From positions 1-64,000 of the forward strand of contig BSDZ01000039.1 of NCBI GenBank assembly GCA_030268105.1: DNA of 64,000 bases. Direction: 5' to 3'. The notes beneath the pieces are model-generated. The model was not told the DNA's origin and searched no databases. It saw only the letters and a program-made list of their open reading frames with translations. Positions within the stretch are counted from its first letter, which is position 1. Each line of letters begins with the position of its first letter. Below are positions 48,895-61,100 of the stretch, one piece after another. Source of the stretch: Volvox africanus (Eukaryota; Chlorophyta; Chlorophyceae; Chlamydomonadales; Volvocaceae). The translations under genes were made by a program, and so were the position numbers.

Positions 48895-49184
48895 TGTAGT
48901 AAACTACAAACCTTTGGTCTACAAATACTAATAGATAATACCTAAAAAGCTCGCGATACATCTTGGCAGGTGAACCAATGGTAAAGTCACCCTGGTAAGA
49001 GAGCTTTGGCCAGACAATAAAGTATCACATCACTAACTGTTCGGAGTTTAAGACTCCGCTGCCACCAGACCCCATTAGATTTTAGATACCATTTTGCGAC
49101 ATTGTCTTACTTGCGAGCTCTCACAAAGCCACTAAGGCCACACTTCCGCATAGAAAGTCTAGGATCGTGAAGATGACTGCTACA
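48895..49184 (+). repeat. putative 3' LTR of the second gypsy element
   Basis: Begins TGTAGT right after the polypurine tract and is proposed to end at GCTACA, giving TGTAG...CTACA inverted termini. The left border is well supported by the polypurine tract; the right border is a guess from the terminal motif. Confidence 0.55.
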
Positions 49185-49258
49185 TCTCAAGATGACGAGG
49201 TGCTTCTGCACCAATACATCGCGGAAGCGTGTGTCACACGTGTATACAACTTTTGCAA

Positions 49259-49490
49259 TCACCATCGCCCAGCCAGTACCGTCCCCAAAATGAATAAACG
49301 GTGTCGATCCAGATTCATTTCTACAGAATAGGCCTCCGTAAACCGACTTAAGACCCCAGCTATGAAACGTTTTCGGAGCCAGCTCAAAAAGGTGTGTGCC
49401 AGGTCGCCCATTTGTCCCTCCAGTTGTCTGCTGTATGCTAGCACCTGCTGCTGAACCAGCACGTAATTCTCTTCCATCATCCGGCTATGC
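49259..49490 (-). other. isolated exon of an unrecognised gene
   Basis: Minus-strand frame with clear coding character: EENYVLVQQQVLAYSRQLEG leads into a helical stretch ending LDRHRLFILG. An acceptor-like TTAG/CAG lies just upstream near 49,505. Together with the exon at 54,130-54,375 it may belong to one gene or one repeated family, but I cannot connect them. No known domain. Confidence 0.45.
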
Positions 49491-50154
49491 TCGCTGGTCC
49501 CTGCTAAGTACGTAAATCAGATCCCGTATCCAACCCGTCCAATGCCCGCGTTCTGATTGATTGCGGCGTGTTGATTGCCACGTTTGTAGCTGATACGTAC
49601 ATGTTACGCGCACAATTTGATCTATATTTCTAGTCATCGCGCATGCACGGTAGCTATGATTCAAATGCCAGCTGCCAGTCTATCTGATCTTGCTTGGACA
49701 GGACTTACCTCGTATTTTCCGATTTCCAAACCTGCTACGTTCGCTAATGTAGCTGCTTTCGTTCATTGTTAAGTAGGTCCGTCCTGCAAATGCCAACGAG
49801 GCATGCTTCATGGGGTTTCACGCTTACGTATGTAGCTTGGGCCTGTATACGTTAACACGTATGTCAAGGCCGTCCGCAGGTACGCCGGCTCCTTAATCGT
49901 TGTCAGTAATCGATATCGGTGGTATTATTTCTATGTTCAAATGCGGTAGAGTTGTGCGTTTTGGAGGTCCGTAGGTTCGGGGAGCGAGCACACTTGCACT
50001 GAAGCGGGGCTAGCAGATACTGAAAGGTAGTATGTAGCAGAAGGTAAACTTATGATGGTGCTGACTGTAATCCAGGCAGCCGTCTTGCTTGGCATGCAGG
50101 GACATGACACGTCCAATGTAATCCCATGAACGAATACTAAGCTAACCCTGCCTG

Positions 50155-50255
50155 TGTTGTATCTCTGTTGTGTCGGCCTACAGAGGCCCGATCGGAAGGA
50201 TGACCATCTGTGGTCCAATCCTTGACACTACCCGTAGATACCCCAGGATACTACA
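50155..50255 (-). mobile_element. 101-bp solo LTR with 5-bp target duplication
   Basis: Starts TGTTGTATC and ends GATACTACA. Flanked by GCCTG on both sides (50,150-50,154; 50,256-50,260). Same family as the element at 6,926 and closely similar along its length, but inserted into unrelated flanking DNA, so it is a separate insertion. No coding sequence. Confidence 0.88.
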
Positions 50256-50260
50256 GCCTG

Positions 50261-52177
50261 TAGGGACATATGCTTCACAACGAAGCTTCACCTCGTTCCC
50301 TGAGGTGTAGCAAGACAGGGCCGAGGCGGCCTACAGTGCTGCCAGCACTGCATGCAGCAGCCATACAGCGTTCCTGATACGAGGTGATACGAGCGCATGG
50401 TTTGTACTTCAGACAGTGATCCATGTGGCCGATCGAAGTGAGCCGAACGTTGACGAGGCTTGCCATGAGCTGGACCTGGCAAGGCCCACTGAAGTTAGGG
50501 GGTTGTAACTACCGCCGAGGAAACAGAGATAACAATTTAACCAACGAACTACGGGCTGTAAGTGGCATACACAACCTGAGGAAGTCGAGCCTAGTTAACA
50601 TGGATGAGGCTAATCATGAGGTGGATCGATCGAGGTATGATGGTGATGCACCGGGCAGCGCATGAACCGACCCCACCCAGGTATGTAGGTGTGAGCATCA
50701 GACCCTGATAGAGGCAGTAACACGGGTTGCTTGCTAGGTCGGTCAGCATAGCCGTCAGGCAGGTTTCAACCAACCGGCAACTGACCCCAGTTATACCCAT
50801 CGATCGGTACCACATCCACAACGCCCTGGTGTCGCCTACGTACGGCATGCACATACAGCCAGGTCTGGGGCCGGGAGGTTCTATAGCAATCGGAGGGTGC
50901 GGATGGTTTGCGGTCCCTCTGCAATGCCCCGCCGGAACAGGTGGGAGGGAGGCATTCGGGTCCCAGCTACGTTATTTAGACAGAAGCCGGTTGCGCACAA
51001 GAGGCGGTCCCAAGCAAAAGAAATTGAGGAAAAGTAGCCTAACTTTTCTGGTCGACAGCCCACATGGCAGTTGGTTCCATCCAACCTACTCCAAAGGTGA
51101 TGATCATCGTTACAAACTTTTAAACAACGCGCGTAAGGCCCAGACGAGACAGGAGGCTCATTGGGCCGCGGGGACGTAAAAAAAAGCTGATATAGAATTG
51201 ATAAATCATCAGATTGCAGGAGGAAAGGTCGATGGATGGCAACTGCAGCAAGATGCATAACCGTAGTTGAACCGACTGTTATAAAATTCTTTGGTTATAA
51301 TTTCTAACTGCCGCTCGAGCACATGATTAAATGCAAGTGTGTACGAAGATCAACTCGGTGGTGGCGCGTCATGATGTAAGGGAAGACGAGTTTATTCCGG
51401 ACTCAAAGTTGCAATAATTTACAATAATTTCATTTGAATGTATCAGATATCAGAATGTCAAGTGTAGGGACTGGCCATCTTGCCATCTTAGGTTCCGACG
51501 TCGTACACTTTGTTGCGATTTAGGTTTGTTCTGCAAACCCCATCCTTTGGATCGTGACATTCGCCGACAATTAGGTCGAACCTTGTGTACGAATTATGCG
51601 ATGTTTTCAAACTTTAGCCGACTGAGCCTAGGCTCGCTCGGGTTAAGAAGTCTGCGGGTAAGAGCCCGCGACTGGGGCGACAAGATATTTTGATAATGTC
51701 TCCTAAGCTTTCGGCATTACGTTTGCCCTCGTTGCCCAGAGTCCAACTTCTGCGACAGCGTGCTCGCAAGCCGCTCGCCATTATACAGTTCCTTCACTAT
51801 TTATCGAAGTTGGCGAATCGCAAAAGCAGAATGCATGTTCCACGAGGTATGGGCAAGCGGACGGACTTTCTCAGATTCCGGAGCGAGTTGCCAGCTAGCC
51901 TCCGCCTGGGTATTCTTGGGATGTCTCTCGGCTGAAGAAGGTTTAAAGTTATTGGCAATCGTTTGAAATTCAGGTGGTAAAAAGATAAGACCCGTGCTTA
52001 CGTTGTTGCCTAAATTTTGTTTGCATGAGTGATAATGCGATTAAGCTCGGTGCAGCTGTTGAATTTATTCACATGGCTATCTTATTGCATGATGATATGG
52101 AATATGATAAAGGAAACTGCTGAAGCTGTGACATATGTCACTAATCAGCTATTTTCGCAGGTGCCCTACGTCACACA
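50261..52177. other. gene-free stretch
   Basis: Only short open frames without splice partners. No repeat or RNA gene recognised. Confidence 0.4.
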
Positions 52178-52183
52178 CGCGTG

Positions 52184-52192
52184 TATATATAA
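52184..52192 (+). promoter_or_regulatory. TATA box
   Basis: TATATATAA stands about 65 bp before the ATG at 52,251, a spacing that suits a transcription start near 52,215. It supports a plus-strand gene here. Confidence 0.55.
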
Positions 52193-52250
52193 GTAGGGGC
52201 AACATGTTGCTTTGGTTCCCCTCGTCAATCCCCTCCCAGCAGTGGCTGCG

Positions 52251-53078
52251 ATGGTTGCTCGTGCAGTAGATCTGGCAGCTGCGGATCCCGATTGGGTACG
52301 GCCCGTCTCAACCCCCGATTGTTAGGGATTGGTCCCGTCGCCCACATTTCCAGTGTCATCTTTAAGGCTGAACCTGTTTCTGGAGCCATGGCGCGTATCA
52401 GCCGCGGCTTTCGCGGTGGCTGGCCCACTGTAGCGCTTCAGGTGGGACGGCGATGTACACTTGGGTACTTGTGCAGGAATACTTAAGCAGGTTGTATTTC
52501 CACTAGTAGGGGCAACACTATATGAAATCACCCGTGCGGTATGTATATCCGTACCCACCTTATTTTGGGCTCGCCAAAACCAGCGAGGAAGGGAATACAG
52601 GGGATGGACCGATGGAGCGGGATCTCTTTTAGGGTGGTCTTCTTTTGGCCAATAGGAGGGACGGACAGACGTCCCACAACTCCCCGGTCCACCCCAAGCT
52701 CCCGGCTGCGCGTCCTAAACTTCCTTTACCGTCGCTGCACACGTGTAGCTTGGCTTGGGCAACTGGCATAACAGCTGTTCCGGACATGGCGGTGGGGTTT
52801 TGCTCCTGGCCAGACGATTGCCCACGGAACCGGAGCCATTTGAGGACGAGTACGACGATGATGAATACGAGGACGGCGAATTTGTGGATCTGGACGATGA
52901 GGATTTTTTGGGAGATCTTGGGGAGGTTCAGTGTTGGGAGGAGGACGAGTTGCCGGGTCGGTGGCTAGGGGATGAGGCAGACGAGGGAGAGGTGGGAGAA
53001 GGGTTTGATGAAGGAGAGGAGGCGCCATCGCCGCCACCGCCACCTGCACCCAGCAGCAGGCGAGGCTGGTGGCGGTAA
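52251..53078 (+). CDS. acidic-region protein, gene model incomplete
   Basis: A first exon 52,251-52,295 (ATG, 15 codons, donor GTACGG) follows a TATA box. The last exon, 52,814-53,078 (acceptor CCTGGCCAG, stop TAA), encodes a strongly acidic stretch (EPFEDEYDDDEYEDGEFVDL), a further Glu/Gly-rich part and a PSPPPPPAP segment before SSRRGWWR at the end. The middle exon or exons between 52,310 and 52,800 could not be settled; one candidate ends at a GTGGGA donor near 52,440. Acidic tails of this kind occur in chaperones, chromatin and transcription proteins; the exact role is unknown. Confidence 0.4.
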
Positions 53079-54125
53079 TAGCAACTTGGGAATGACAAAA
53101 TGCAAACATTTGCACCCTTTTTATATTGCGCCACCACACATTTCCATCCCAACGGCACTTGCACTCACTCGCATCATTCGTTGGTAGAGTTTTTCCAGGC
53201 AACATGGCACAAAAAGGGAATTTCGCGAGGTTCTGGCCTTCCTTAATGTAGTTGCTACTAAGGACGTGTATGTGTGTGAAGAGAGAGTGTTAGGTGTCGG
53301 GGGGCAAACAAGTTCAAAGACTGACGCACTGCATTTTGTTTTCCCAGGATGCCCGAAGCCCAGTCCCCGGTGCTGAGAGCCAGATTTTTCCATGTCCTTA
53401 TCTGGATCGATTGGCCCGCTCCAGCACAGCAAAGCCCCGAAACCTGCACGGACATGCATGCAGATATGCTTTGCTGCACCTCTGCCATGTGTCACCCATG
53501 TGTACCTAATCCCGTTGTGCCCCTGCCTGGCTCATTCACGATACAAGCAGTCTCAGCGCGGGCAGCAACGTATTTTTTATGGCATCCATTTACCCCGGTC
53601 TCATTGCCGCCGACGCGGAAACCAGTGAGCAGGACGGCGCCGGACTGCGGTGATTGTGGGCGGCAACGGCGGTGGTGGTTCTGGTGGTTGCTTGTTGTGG
53701 GCACTTAGCCAAGCTGGCAGTGAGATGCCCGGGTTAAGGAGACGCACTTCAGATGTGGTATCAGCTAGTCGGGTTAGGGATGGCCATATTTTATATCCCC
53801 TGGTGGGAATGCATGTTTGCCAGGTCCATTTTTCCCCTCGGGCGTGTGACCGAAATACCCACCCGATTTGTCCTGGATGGAGTTTTTGCGGGGTTGGGGA
53901 TTACGGGGGTTGAAGCTCTCCAGTGGCCGAGCAGTCGACCATAAAGCGGTTGCCTTTTGGTAAGGGCTCTAGGGTGGTAGCATGAGTTGTACTACAAAAT
54001 CAATTAATTATTTTACTATATACTAATTATGGCAAAATTAGTTATTTTACCCAAATCGTTTCTTACGTGCGGAGGAGCATCATGACTGAACCGCATCACT
54101 TATCTGAGAGTGCTACGACAAAAAC
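53079..54125. other. gene-free stretch
   Basis: No convincing exon, repeat or element. Confidence 0.4.
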
Positions 54126-54129
54126 GCAA

Positions 54130-54378
54130 CTAATCAGCTGTCAGCCCCTGCAACAAATACTGGTGGTGTTCTACAGAGCCAAATGTCCTGTCATTGAGGC
54201 ACCTCGCCGCCTTCTCCAGTTCAAGCATCCAGGAAAAATGTTGATCCCAATCGCAATTCAAAGGGTTAAGTTGCCGTCTTACACGACCAGAGGCGGAGGC
54301 CTCCGGCGCAAAAAACTCCTGCAGGAGCTGCCGCCGGGAGCGCTCTAGCAAGGACCGATGCTGCGTAGTCACGGTTCT
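54130..54378 (-). other. isolated exon of an unrecognised gene
   Basis: Minus-strand frame of about 80 codons with clear coding character: SLLERSRRQLLQEFFAPEAS, then RRQLNPLNCDWDQHF, then LELEKAARCLNDRTFGSVEH, closing at a TAG. The helical, charged composition suits a coiled-coil protein. See the exon at 49,259 for a possible link. Function unknown. Confidence 0.45.
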
Positions 54379-55460
54379 TCAAATCTTGCATAATATAGAT
54401 CCTGAGCAGCAGCATGCATGCATCAGCTGTGTTGCTGTGCCTTGTCATACGGGAAATCCGTAAACTATATCACCGGAAGCGGAAATATTGCTGCGACAGC
54501 TGCAGAAGATCGATCGTAGTATAACCTATGATGACCCGTGGGTCATCGGCGGATGTAGTCACAGGCCCCACTGGCTATGGTTCCTCCAGAACGCCATCCC
54601 CAAATGAATGTTCACACCATCAAACCCTAAGTCCACAGTTCGCAGAGGCAAGACGTTCCTTGAGGTGAAGCTTCTGGGTGGATGGGCCTTCACCGACTAT
54701 ACCGTCCGGGTTCCTGGACATGACGAGCACTGCTGCGCGGATGTCACTTGGTGGGACGTTGCACCATCCATGCAGTTCGACAAACCGAGCACTTCAAGTT
54801 AAAGTGTGTAACCGCGCGCACGTATAGGAATTATCCGGTGAAACATCCAGACCGAATTTAAAGAATTTACCACCACACGTATTTGCCTTCCCGACTTATG
54901 TGTTTGCTTATAACCTATGCACCAGGAGGATTACCCAACTTGTCTAATGCATAAGTTGGAATATGACTGGACCGTCTAAGAAAAGGTCATCTGTGCATAT
55001 TTGGTAGTCTGAACACACTACCACCGAATACCATCAGCAGGATCTGTGGGAATGGAACCCTTTTATATACGCAGCAAGCTGTACACCCTTGTAATAGTGT
55101 ATATGTGCCATGAAACCCGCACTCTGTGACCATGCGACACTTATAAGACTATACCTATGTGCCCATGTTTGTACCAGAAGCACAAAGGGCGCACTTGTCG
55201 CCCGCGCAACAGCCAGCGCACACCTGGGCGTCCCCTTAACGGTATATCAAAGATGAGCAAGAATCTCACGCACACTAGTTCGAGTTGATTCATGATGCAG
55301 CCTCATCAGAGAGAGACGCTCAGAGGAAAGTTACCGTCAGCGCGCTCTGCCTACATGCTCTTCAGTGTCCAACTGCACTTGTCACAGCAACGCTCTGAGG
55401 ATATTAAAGTAAAAGTCATACCATAAGATATGGCGAACTGCGTCACGACCTCGCCCTTGG
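54379..55460. other. gene-free stretch
   Basis: A plus-strand frame at 54,608-54,802 is open but shows nothing recognisable. I report no gene. Confidence 0.35.
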
Positions 55461-55880
55461 ATGTTGATGAAACGGCAGGCGGCCATATTTTGTTGCTCCA
55501 CTACGCTAACTGCTCGGGGAACACACACCGTTCGCACCACCGGACATCATATGGACAGCAGACGCGCTATGAACACGAATATCGTGCGGATCAACGGCGG
55601 AACCGACACACCGCAGGAGGGAATGTGCTCCTTGACATCTTATTGTTTCGCTGTACAGGACCGAGCACTAAAGTACATCAAGTACGACCTTCGGGACTGG
55701 CGCCCGCAAACTATGTATGTTGATGCCTGGCTAACATATGGCCCCTGCATCCTGGCTTTGCTTGATTCGACCTGCTCGCTGGGAGCTCTAAGCGAATTCG
55801 CTCTTAAAACGGGCACCCGTCCCTACACTAGATGCAAAATTTTTCCCACAGCACATATCTCACTAGCAAGCCCGTCATGA
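55461..55880 (+). other. 139-codon open frame of doubtful coding status
   Basis: Starts at a real ATG. The middle part (MNTNIVRINGGTDTPQEG, then KYIKYDLRDWRPQTMYVDAW) looks protein-like. No domain, splice partner or promoter was found, so it may be a small gene, an exon or a chance frame. Confidence 0.3.
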
Positions 55881-56517
55881 ACTGCACGTGCTTATGCCGC
55901 TCCCAGGACGGACAGTGCTTCAAAAACCCGTGTCATGCCGGTTGCCCCAGTAACAGCAGCAGGAGCGATGCAGGATAATCGCAGTGGTCTTATTTTCGAC
56001 GCTGGTTCCAGATGGCCTCATCCAGAGACTGCCCCGGTCCATATGTATCCCACCACTTGACTCATCCGTTGTTTCCTGTGCCCGGCTAATGATTGATCGC
56101 ACACATCAAAGCCAGTACCACGCACGTGGTGGCCCATACCAACACATTACACGCTCGTATAGAATAATCGTAACTTGGATATGCACCCCCAACACTCAAG
56201 TTATTGCCTCTCCAAATGTGATCTTCACTCCCGCAAAGCTAGTGGAGCGTAAACACCGCTTCCTAGCAGCGTCACTGCTCTCCCCGCGCTTACGTCACGA
56301 ATCCCAACGAAGTGCCCCGACCTTTCATTCACAAATCCTCTCGCTTCCTTCACTTCTGGGCATTCCAACTAGCACCACGCAGGAGGGGCAAGGAATAGTC
56401 CGGCACCTGAAGGACGCGAATAAGAAGAGATTTGGGTTTGGGAAGCGCTAGACGCGGGTGGCAGCGGGGTGATAGCAATGTCATCTCTCTCCATTTCCCT
56501 ACTTCACTCATTATCCA
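55881..56517. other. spacer, no gene seen
   Basis: Should include the 3' untranslated region of the minus-strand gene ending at 56,518. Nothing else identified. Confidence 0.4.
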
Positions 56518-57895
56518 TCATGACTTGAGGTGGTTCATGAGCTTCAGCTTGACCTCTGTGTACTCGGAAAAGTCGGTCTTCTGGTAGTGGTAGGTTTTGT
56601 CAACCTTATCGGCATCGGGGAGGTCGGCCTTGGGGCCGAAGTGATCCTTGAAGGTTGATTTGGGTGTGCGATTCGTCTCCTCAACGCACCTGCGCAGAGC
56701 GACATCGGTGCAGGAGGGAGGCATCAGGGAGGGCGGGAAGGAAAAGGGTACGAAGAATGAATACAACAAAGAACAACTGCGCACATGCGAAGAAAGAGAG
56801 GGGACGGGGGACCTCCTCGCCGGGAGGGAGGGAAGAAAGGAGGAAAAGGAAGGAGCCCGGTGCCAGCAAAAAAGAGCTAGGGAAGTCACGACTAGGGAAG
56901 TCACGGGTAAGGGAGTCACGGGTAGGGGAGTCTGGGGCTCTCTGGTCAGCCTGATCCCGGCCAATGGGGCACTTCCAAGCATCTGGCCCTCTCATGTGCC
57001 GCCATGTCACTGGGCATTTTCTCTATCACAAAGCTGCGGACGCCTCACCGGAGGCTGGGCGCTGTCCTTATAAGCGTGCTTTCTCGTTCGCAACACACGT
57101 TCATACATGCACAGCACGCAAACCCTGTCACCAGTCCACATGCCGGATTCAGTTCTTACCCCGGATTCAGTTTCTTCCACAGGTTCATGGATCTCTCGGT
57201 GGTGTTCATCGACATGGCTGCCGCCTGCTTCTCAGTCAGTCGAGGCCGCCGGCCAGACAGTGCTGCAAGCTCGTCCGTGGCCGCGCTCACACCGCCGCCC
57301 GCTTCATTCGTCCCCACTTGCCCCAGCGTGCATCCATTGGAGTCCACCCACACATAGCCCCGGGTGTCCACCCGCTCCTGAGTGCCGGTACCGCTAACTT
57401 CGCTATTTAGGTTGATCTTGGCGGCTGCGGCCTCGCGCCGCTCGTTAGAGGCTTCAACCTCCTGGCTAGCTGCAATTTCGCGCAGGGCCTTATCCCGAAG
57501 GCTGGCCTGCGCGTGTATGAGGAAGGAGGTAAATGGACAGGGAAGGCAAGCGAGATGTAGCAGGCGGTTTTCTATTGGCTAATGCGGCATCAGCAAGGAT
57601 TTAGGTTATGCACTACCAAGCCAATGCTATGGGGCCTGGTTAGGCCGGTATTGGATTGTCTGAGTTCCCTGAGTTGCGGGAGTATGGGGTTGCCGAAGGG
57701 CGTGGGAATAGCAGCAGGCATGTCCTGTAAGAGCGCAGGATGGATTACCTTTAGGTCTAATCCACCAGATAAAATTTTTCCCACGCGCGAATCGAACGTG
57801 TCGTCGGAGGTCTCATAGGTCCAGTTGCGCTGCAATTGTTCGGCATGGGACACATAGAACTTTGAGTGAAATTTTACAGCTGGGAAGTAAATCAT
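56518..57895 (-). CDS. 221-residue protein of unknown function
   Basis: Three exons in phase: 57895-57749 (ATG, donor GTAATC, phase 0), 57506-57160 (donor GTAAGA, phase 2), 56689-56518 (TGA). Total 666 nt including stop. The N-terminus contains HAEQLQRNWTYETSDDTFDS, the middle an Ala/Glu-rich helix (REIAASQEVEASNERREAAA) followed by RGYVWVDSNG and a Thr/Ala linker, and the C-terminus a Lys/Tyr-rich tail (KTYHYQKTDFSEYTEVKLKL). There is no signal peptide or membrane segment, so it is probably cytoplasmic. I do not recognise the family. Its start lies about 300 bp from that of the plus-strand TPR gene, so the two may share a promoter region. Confidence 0.8.
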
Positions 57896-58197
57896 TACAG
57901 CAGTAAGCGGTTCATAGCTAAGCTATACATGTAAAGTGTCCCTGAAAAAGCAGCTATGCCGCCCTGAGACGCTTTCATGCAGACATCCTAAGCGACATCG
58001 CAGGACATACCTCGTATGGTCTTGACGTGTAAGCCATTTATCAAGGGGTTTACTTACGACCGGCAGTTAGAGAAACCCTGATGAGTAGCTCCAGCTTCAG
58101 GTGCTTGCAAACACCTTTGGTTGCCAGTACCTCAAAAGGCAATTTTACGTTGCAAGGATGCAATTAAAGTAAATCCGCTGCCTGAGTTACGTGCATA
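57896..58197. promoter_or_regulatory. shared divergent promoter region
   Basis: About 300 bp separates the start codons of two genes pointing away from each other (57,895 minus; 58,198 plus). It must contain at least part of both promoters. No clear TATA box was seen. Confidence 0.5.
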
Positions 58198-61100
58198 ATG
58201 AGCCATTCTTTGTTGCAGTCGTTCTCCATAAGAAATTTCGGTCCGCAGCCGGCTTCGGAGCATGATAAAACACCCGAGAAGGACGGCAGTTACAAGGCCA
58301 ACCCCTCTCGTAAACTTGATATACATATATTTATAATGAATAGCAACGCCAAGATGATTAGACGATGCATGTGCACTGCTTAAGCCTTTATATTTTTTAG
58401 CGTCTGCAGGAAATTTTGTCAGAGTTCTGCGGACATTTCAATACGTATGATATTGATTGCCTAAGCATAAATAATGCCATGGGAATTCACCGAGCATCAT
58501 GTGCGTCCAAACGTGTTTTACTGGTCTCCTACAGCGTACAACGAACGGAATGAAGTAAAAACAAGGCGGGAGCAGGCCCAGGCGGCTTACAAAGCGGCGA
58601 AGGTCAGTTTTACCGTATATATATATATGAAAACACGGAGGCACAGCGGTTGGTTTTGCTAGGGCACGACTGTATAGTCATTGAACCAAATCCCACCTGC
58701 CTACACATATCATATTTTATCCGTAATACGAGCCACCGCCATCCTACATGCCTTCTTTGTATGGCTCAGCGCTTACGGCATGCAAGTCGTGCGGGTCCGG
58801 TGTCCGCACGCACTATACGCTACCTCCTCCTAACAGGACTTGTAATGCCTTTTCATCGCTAGACTTGACAGTTCATCGCCTGTCCTACCATTATGGTCTG
58901 TTCGTTCTTTCGCTGACCCCCACGCCATCTCGCCCACACTGCCGCCTAATCTCTTGTTTCCCGTCAGCCTAACGGGCCATTTTTCAGCTCCCCACTTCCG
59001 GAAGTGATCATCGCACATGCATGGTCATTCAAAAAGCATCCAAGTCGCCCTCCCCGCCTGAACCCCTCCCTCCTCCCCGTGTGTTGCATGTCGGCTTCCG
59101 AGCGCAGAAGGCCAGTTCCGAGGGTCGCCACGCGGATGCCGAGCAGCTTCTGCTGCACTGCGTTACCGCCTGGCCCGACAATGACAGGTTCTCTTTGGCT
59201 CTGGCCAACTGCGTTTTCCTGGACCGGGGAAGGCCCGAGGAGGCACTCGAGTGGTGGGTGCCCGGGCACGGAGCAGGAGGGAAGGGGATAGGCGGAGCAG
59301 GATCCGTTTAAGGCGGAGGGACGAAGGAGGCGCATACGTATGCGTGTTCACCATCTGGGCAGTGCGGTAGCGGGCCTCGGGACTCAAGTCAATGAAAGGT
59401 ATTGGAGTGGAGAGATGCAGTGGTGAGTGGTATGCAGAAGAAAATTTGGATTCGGGATGGAAAACAGAACGCCGGAAGGGACCCAATGCTACGGCAAGCA
59501 GTCAGGGCGGAGGGACGGATGTGAAGTGCGCGAAGCGAGCTGGGAGGCGGCGAGGGGAAGACTAAAATGAACAGCAGGGAATTTGTATGAACAGGAAATT
59601 ATATATTGGAGTCAGCAAAGCGCCTGGCCCCTCCATGGGCCGTATTACTTGCTCTGACATTCTTTCGTATATGAGTGTTGCTCACATTCCAACAATAAAC
59701 AAAAGGGCTTGGCTTAATGTTTTTTGGGTTCGGGACTATATTACAACGAGTACAGGTACAACGAGGTCGTACGGCTGAAGGACTGCCCCGCCTACCGTGC
59801 TGCTCGCTCCCGAGTGCTCGCGGCGTTGGGGCAGCTGGAGGAGGCTCTGGACGATATCTGTGAAGCGGCGAAAGGGGAACCCCAGGTGCGGACCTGGGGG
59901 AGACGGTCGGGCCTGCGACCGAGTTTGTATGTATGTATAACCGTAGCCCCTCTTAGCTTTCCCCGCTAGCATTGATTCTTAACCTCATTGTTACGAAGTC
60001 ACCCCAAGTCCCTCCGCCGCCACCATCTGGCCTTTCGACATGACGTGGAGGGTTAACGGCCCTCTAACCTTAAGCTTATCATGCGGACTTGCGTTGCATC
60101 CTTCCTTCCTACATTCTACCTCAACGTACCTCTTTTTCTACAATCGCTCCACCACGTTGCTTGGCGTCAAGTCCATCCTCTCTCTCGTACCCCGCCCCTT
60201 TCCTTGCATTCTTGCTCGAATCACCCCTGCCTTGGGTGAAGCTTGCACTTCATTGCCCACTTCGGTATTTCCTCTGCCTGGCTCTCGGGTCTCACCACAA
60301 CATCGCTGTTAACCCCAACTTCCAGCAACATACACACATATATCCTGTATCCTCCCATCAGGATCCCCAGTACGCGGTGTCTCGGGCCATGCTGAAGGAG
60401 CGACTAGGCTACTTTGCTGAGGCACGTGACGACTACACAGCCGCGCTGCCGCTACTGCGAGCAGCGGGTCAGCCCGTGTTCGAGAGCCTGTTCAACCGGG
60501 GCTACTGCCAAAAGTGAGCTATCCATTCCAGTATAGGGGTGGAGGGGTGGGTGCTGCATTAACCTGGCCTTCATGCATTCCCTCTTTCACCCCAAGCACC
60601 CACTGCTTAACCTCAACCTCGACCAGACCCAGCCCGACATTTGCTTTTCGTCAGGGTGTTGGGCAACGTGGACGCCGCCATTCACGACATGGAAGCCGCG
60701 TTGTTGCAGAGCACTGCCAGCATGACAGTGAGGGTAAGATGGCGGGGGATGGCGGAATGGGTTTTAGGAAGAGCCCTGAGGAATTGGTCATGTAATTCTG
60801 GAAGGTGCCAGGCATGGTGGGTGCGGAGCGGGGTCTTGAGGGGGACAGAAGCGGCGAGGATGAGTATTGTGTGTGGCCAGATGGGCCACAAAGAAGGGTT
60901 AGAATGGGATCATGTTGCGGGCGGGGCCTGTGGGGGCTGTTAGCGGGACGGCGAACGAAACGGAGCGAGCCCCCAGGGATTCCACTCGTAGTTGTGGGTA
61001 TTTATGGGTCGTTGCTTTGCTCGCCCGCTTTTCGTCTCGCCTATGGATGCGTCTCCCTCACGGCCTCTCACACTGCATTCTCCTGCCCTATCCGGTTGCC

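Larger units (their letters stand above)
46640..49184 (+). mobile_element. 3' end of a second Ty3/gypsy element, interrupted by a DNA transposon
   Basis: 46,700-47,020 encodes an integrase C-terminus (HSVFHVSLLKPF) and a decayed chromodomain (YMIEVIVDHMD ... YDSTHNTYEPE) with internal stops. After the inserted element (47,086-48,867) the sequence resumes with a polypurine tract AGGGGGGAAA (48,885-48,894) directly before TGTAGT, the expected start of a 3' LTR. It is on the plus strand, opposite to the gypsy element at 42.8-46 kb, and of a different LTR family. Everything upstream of the integrase tail is lost. Confidence 0.75.
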
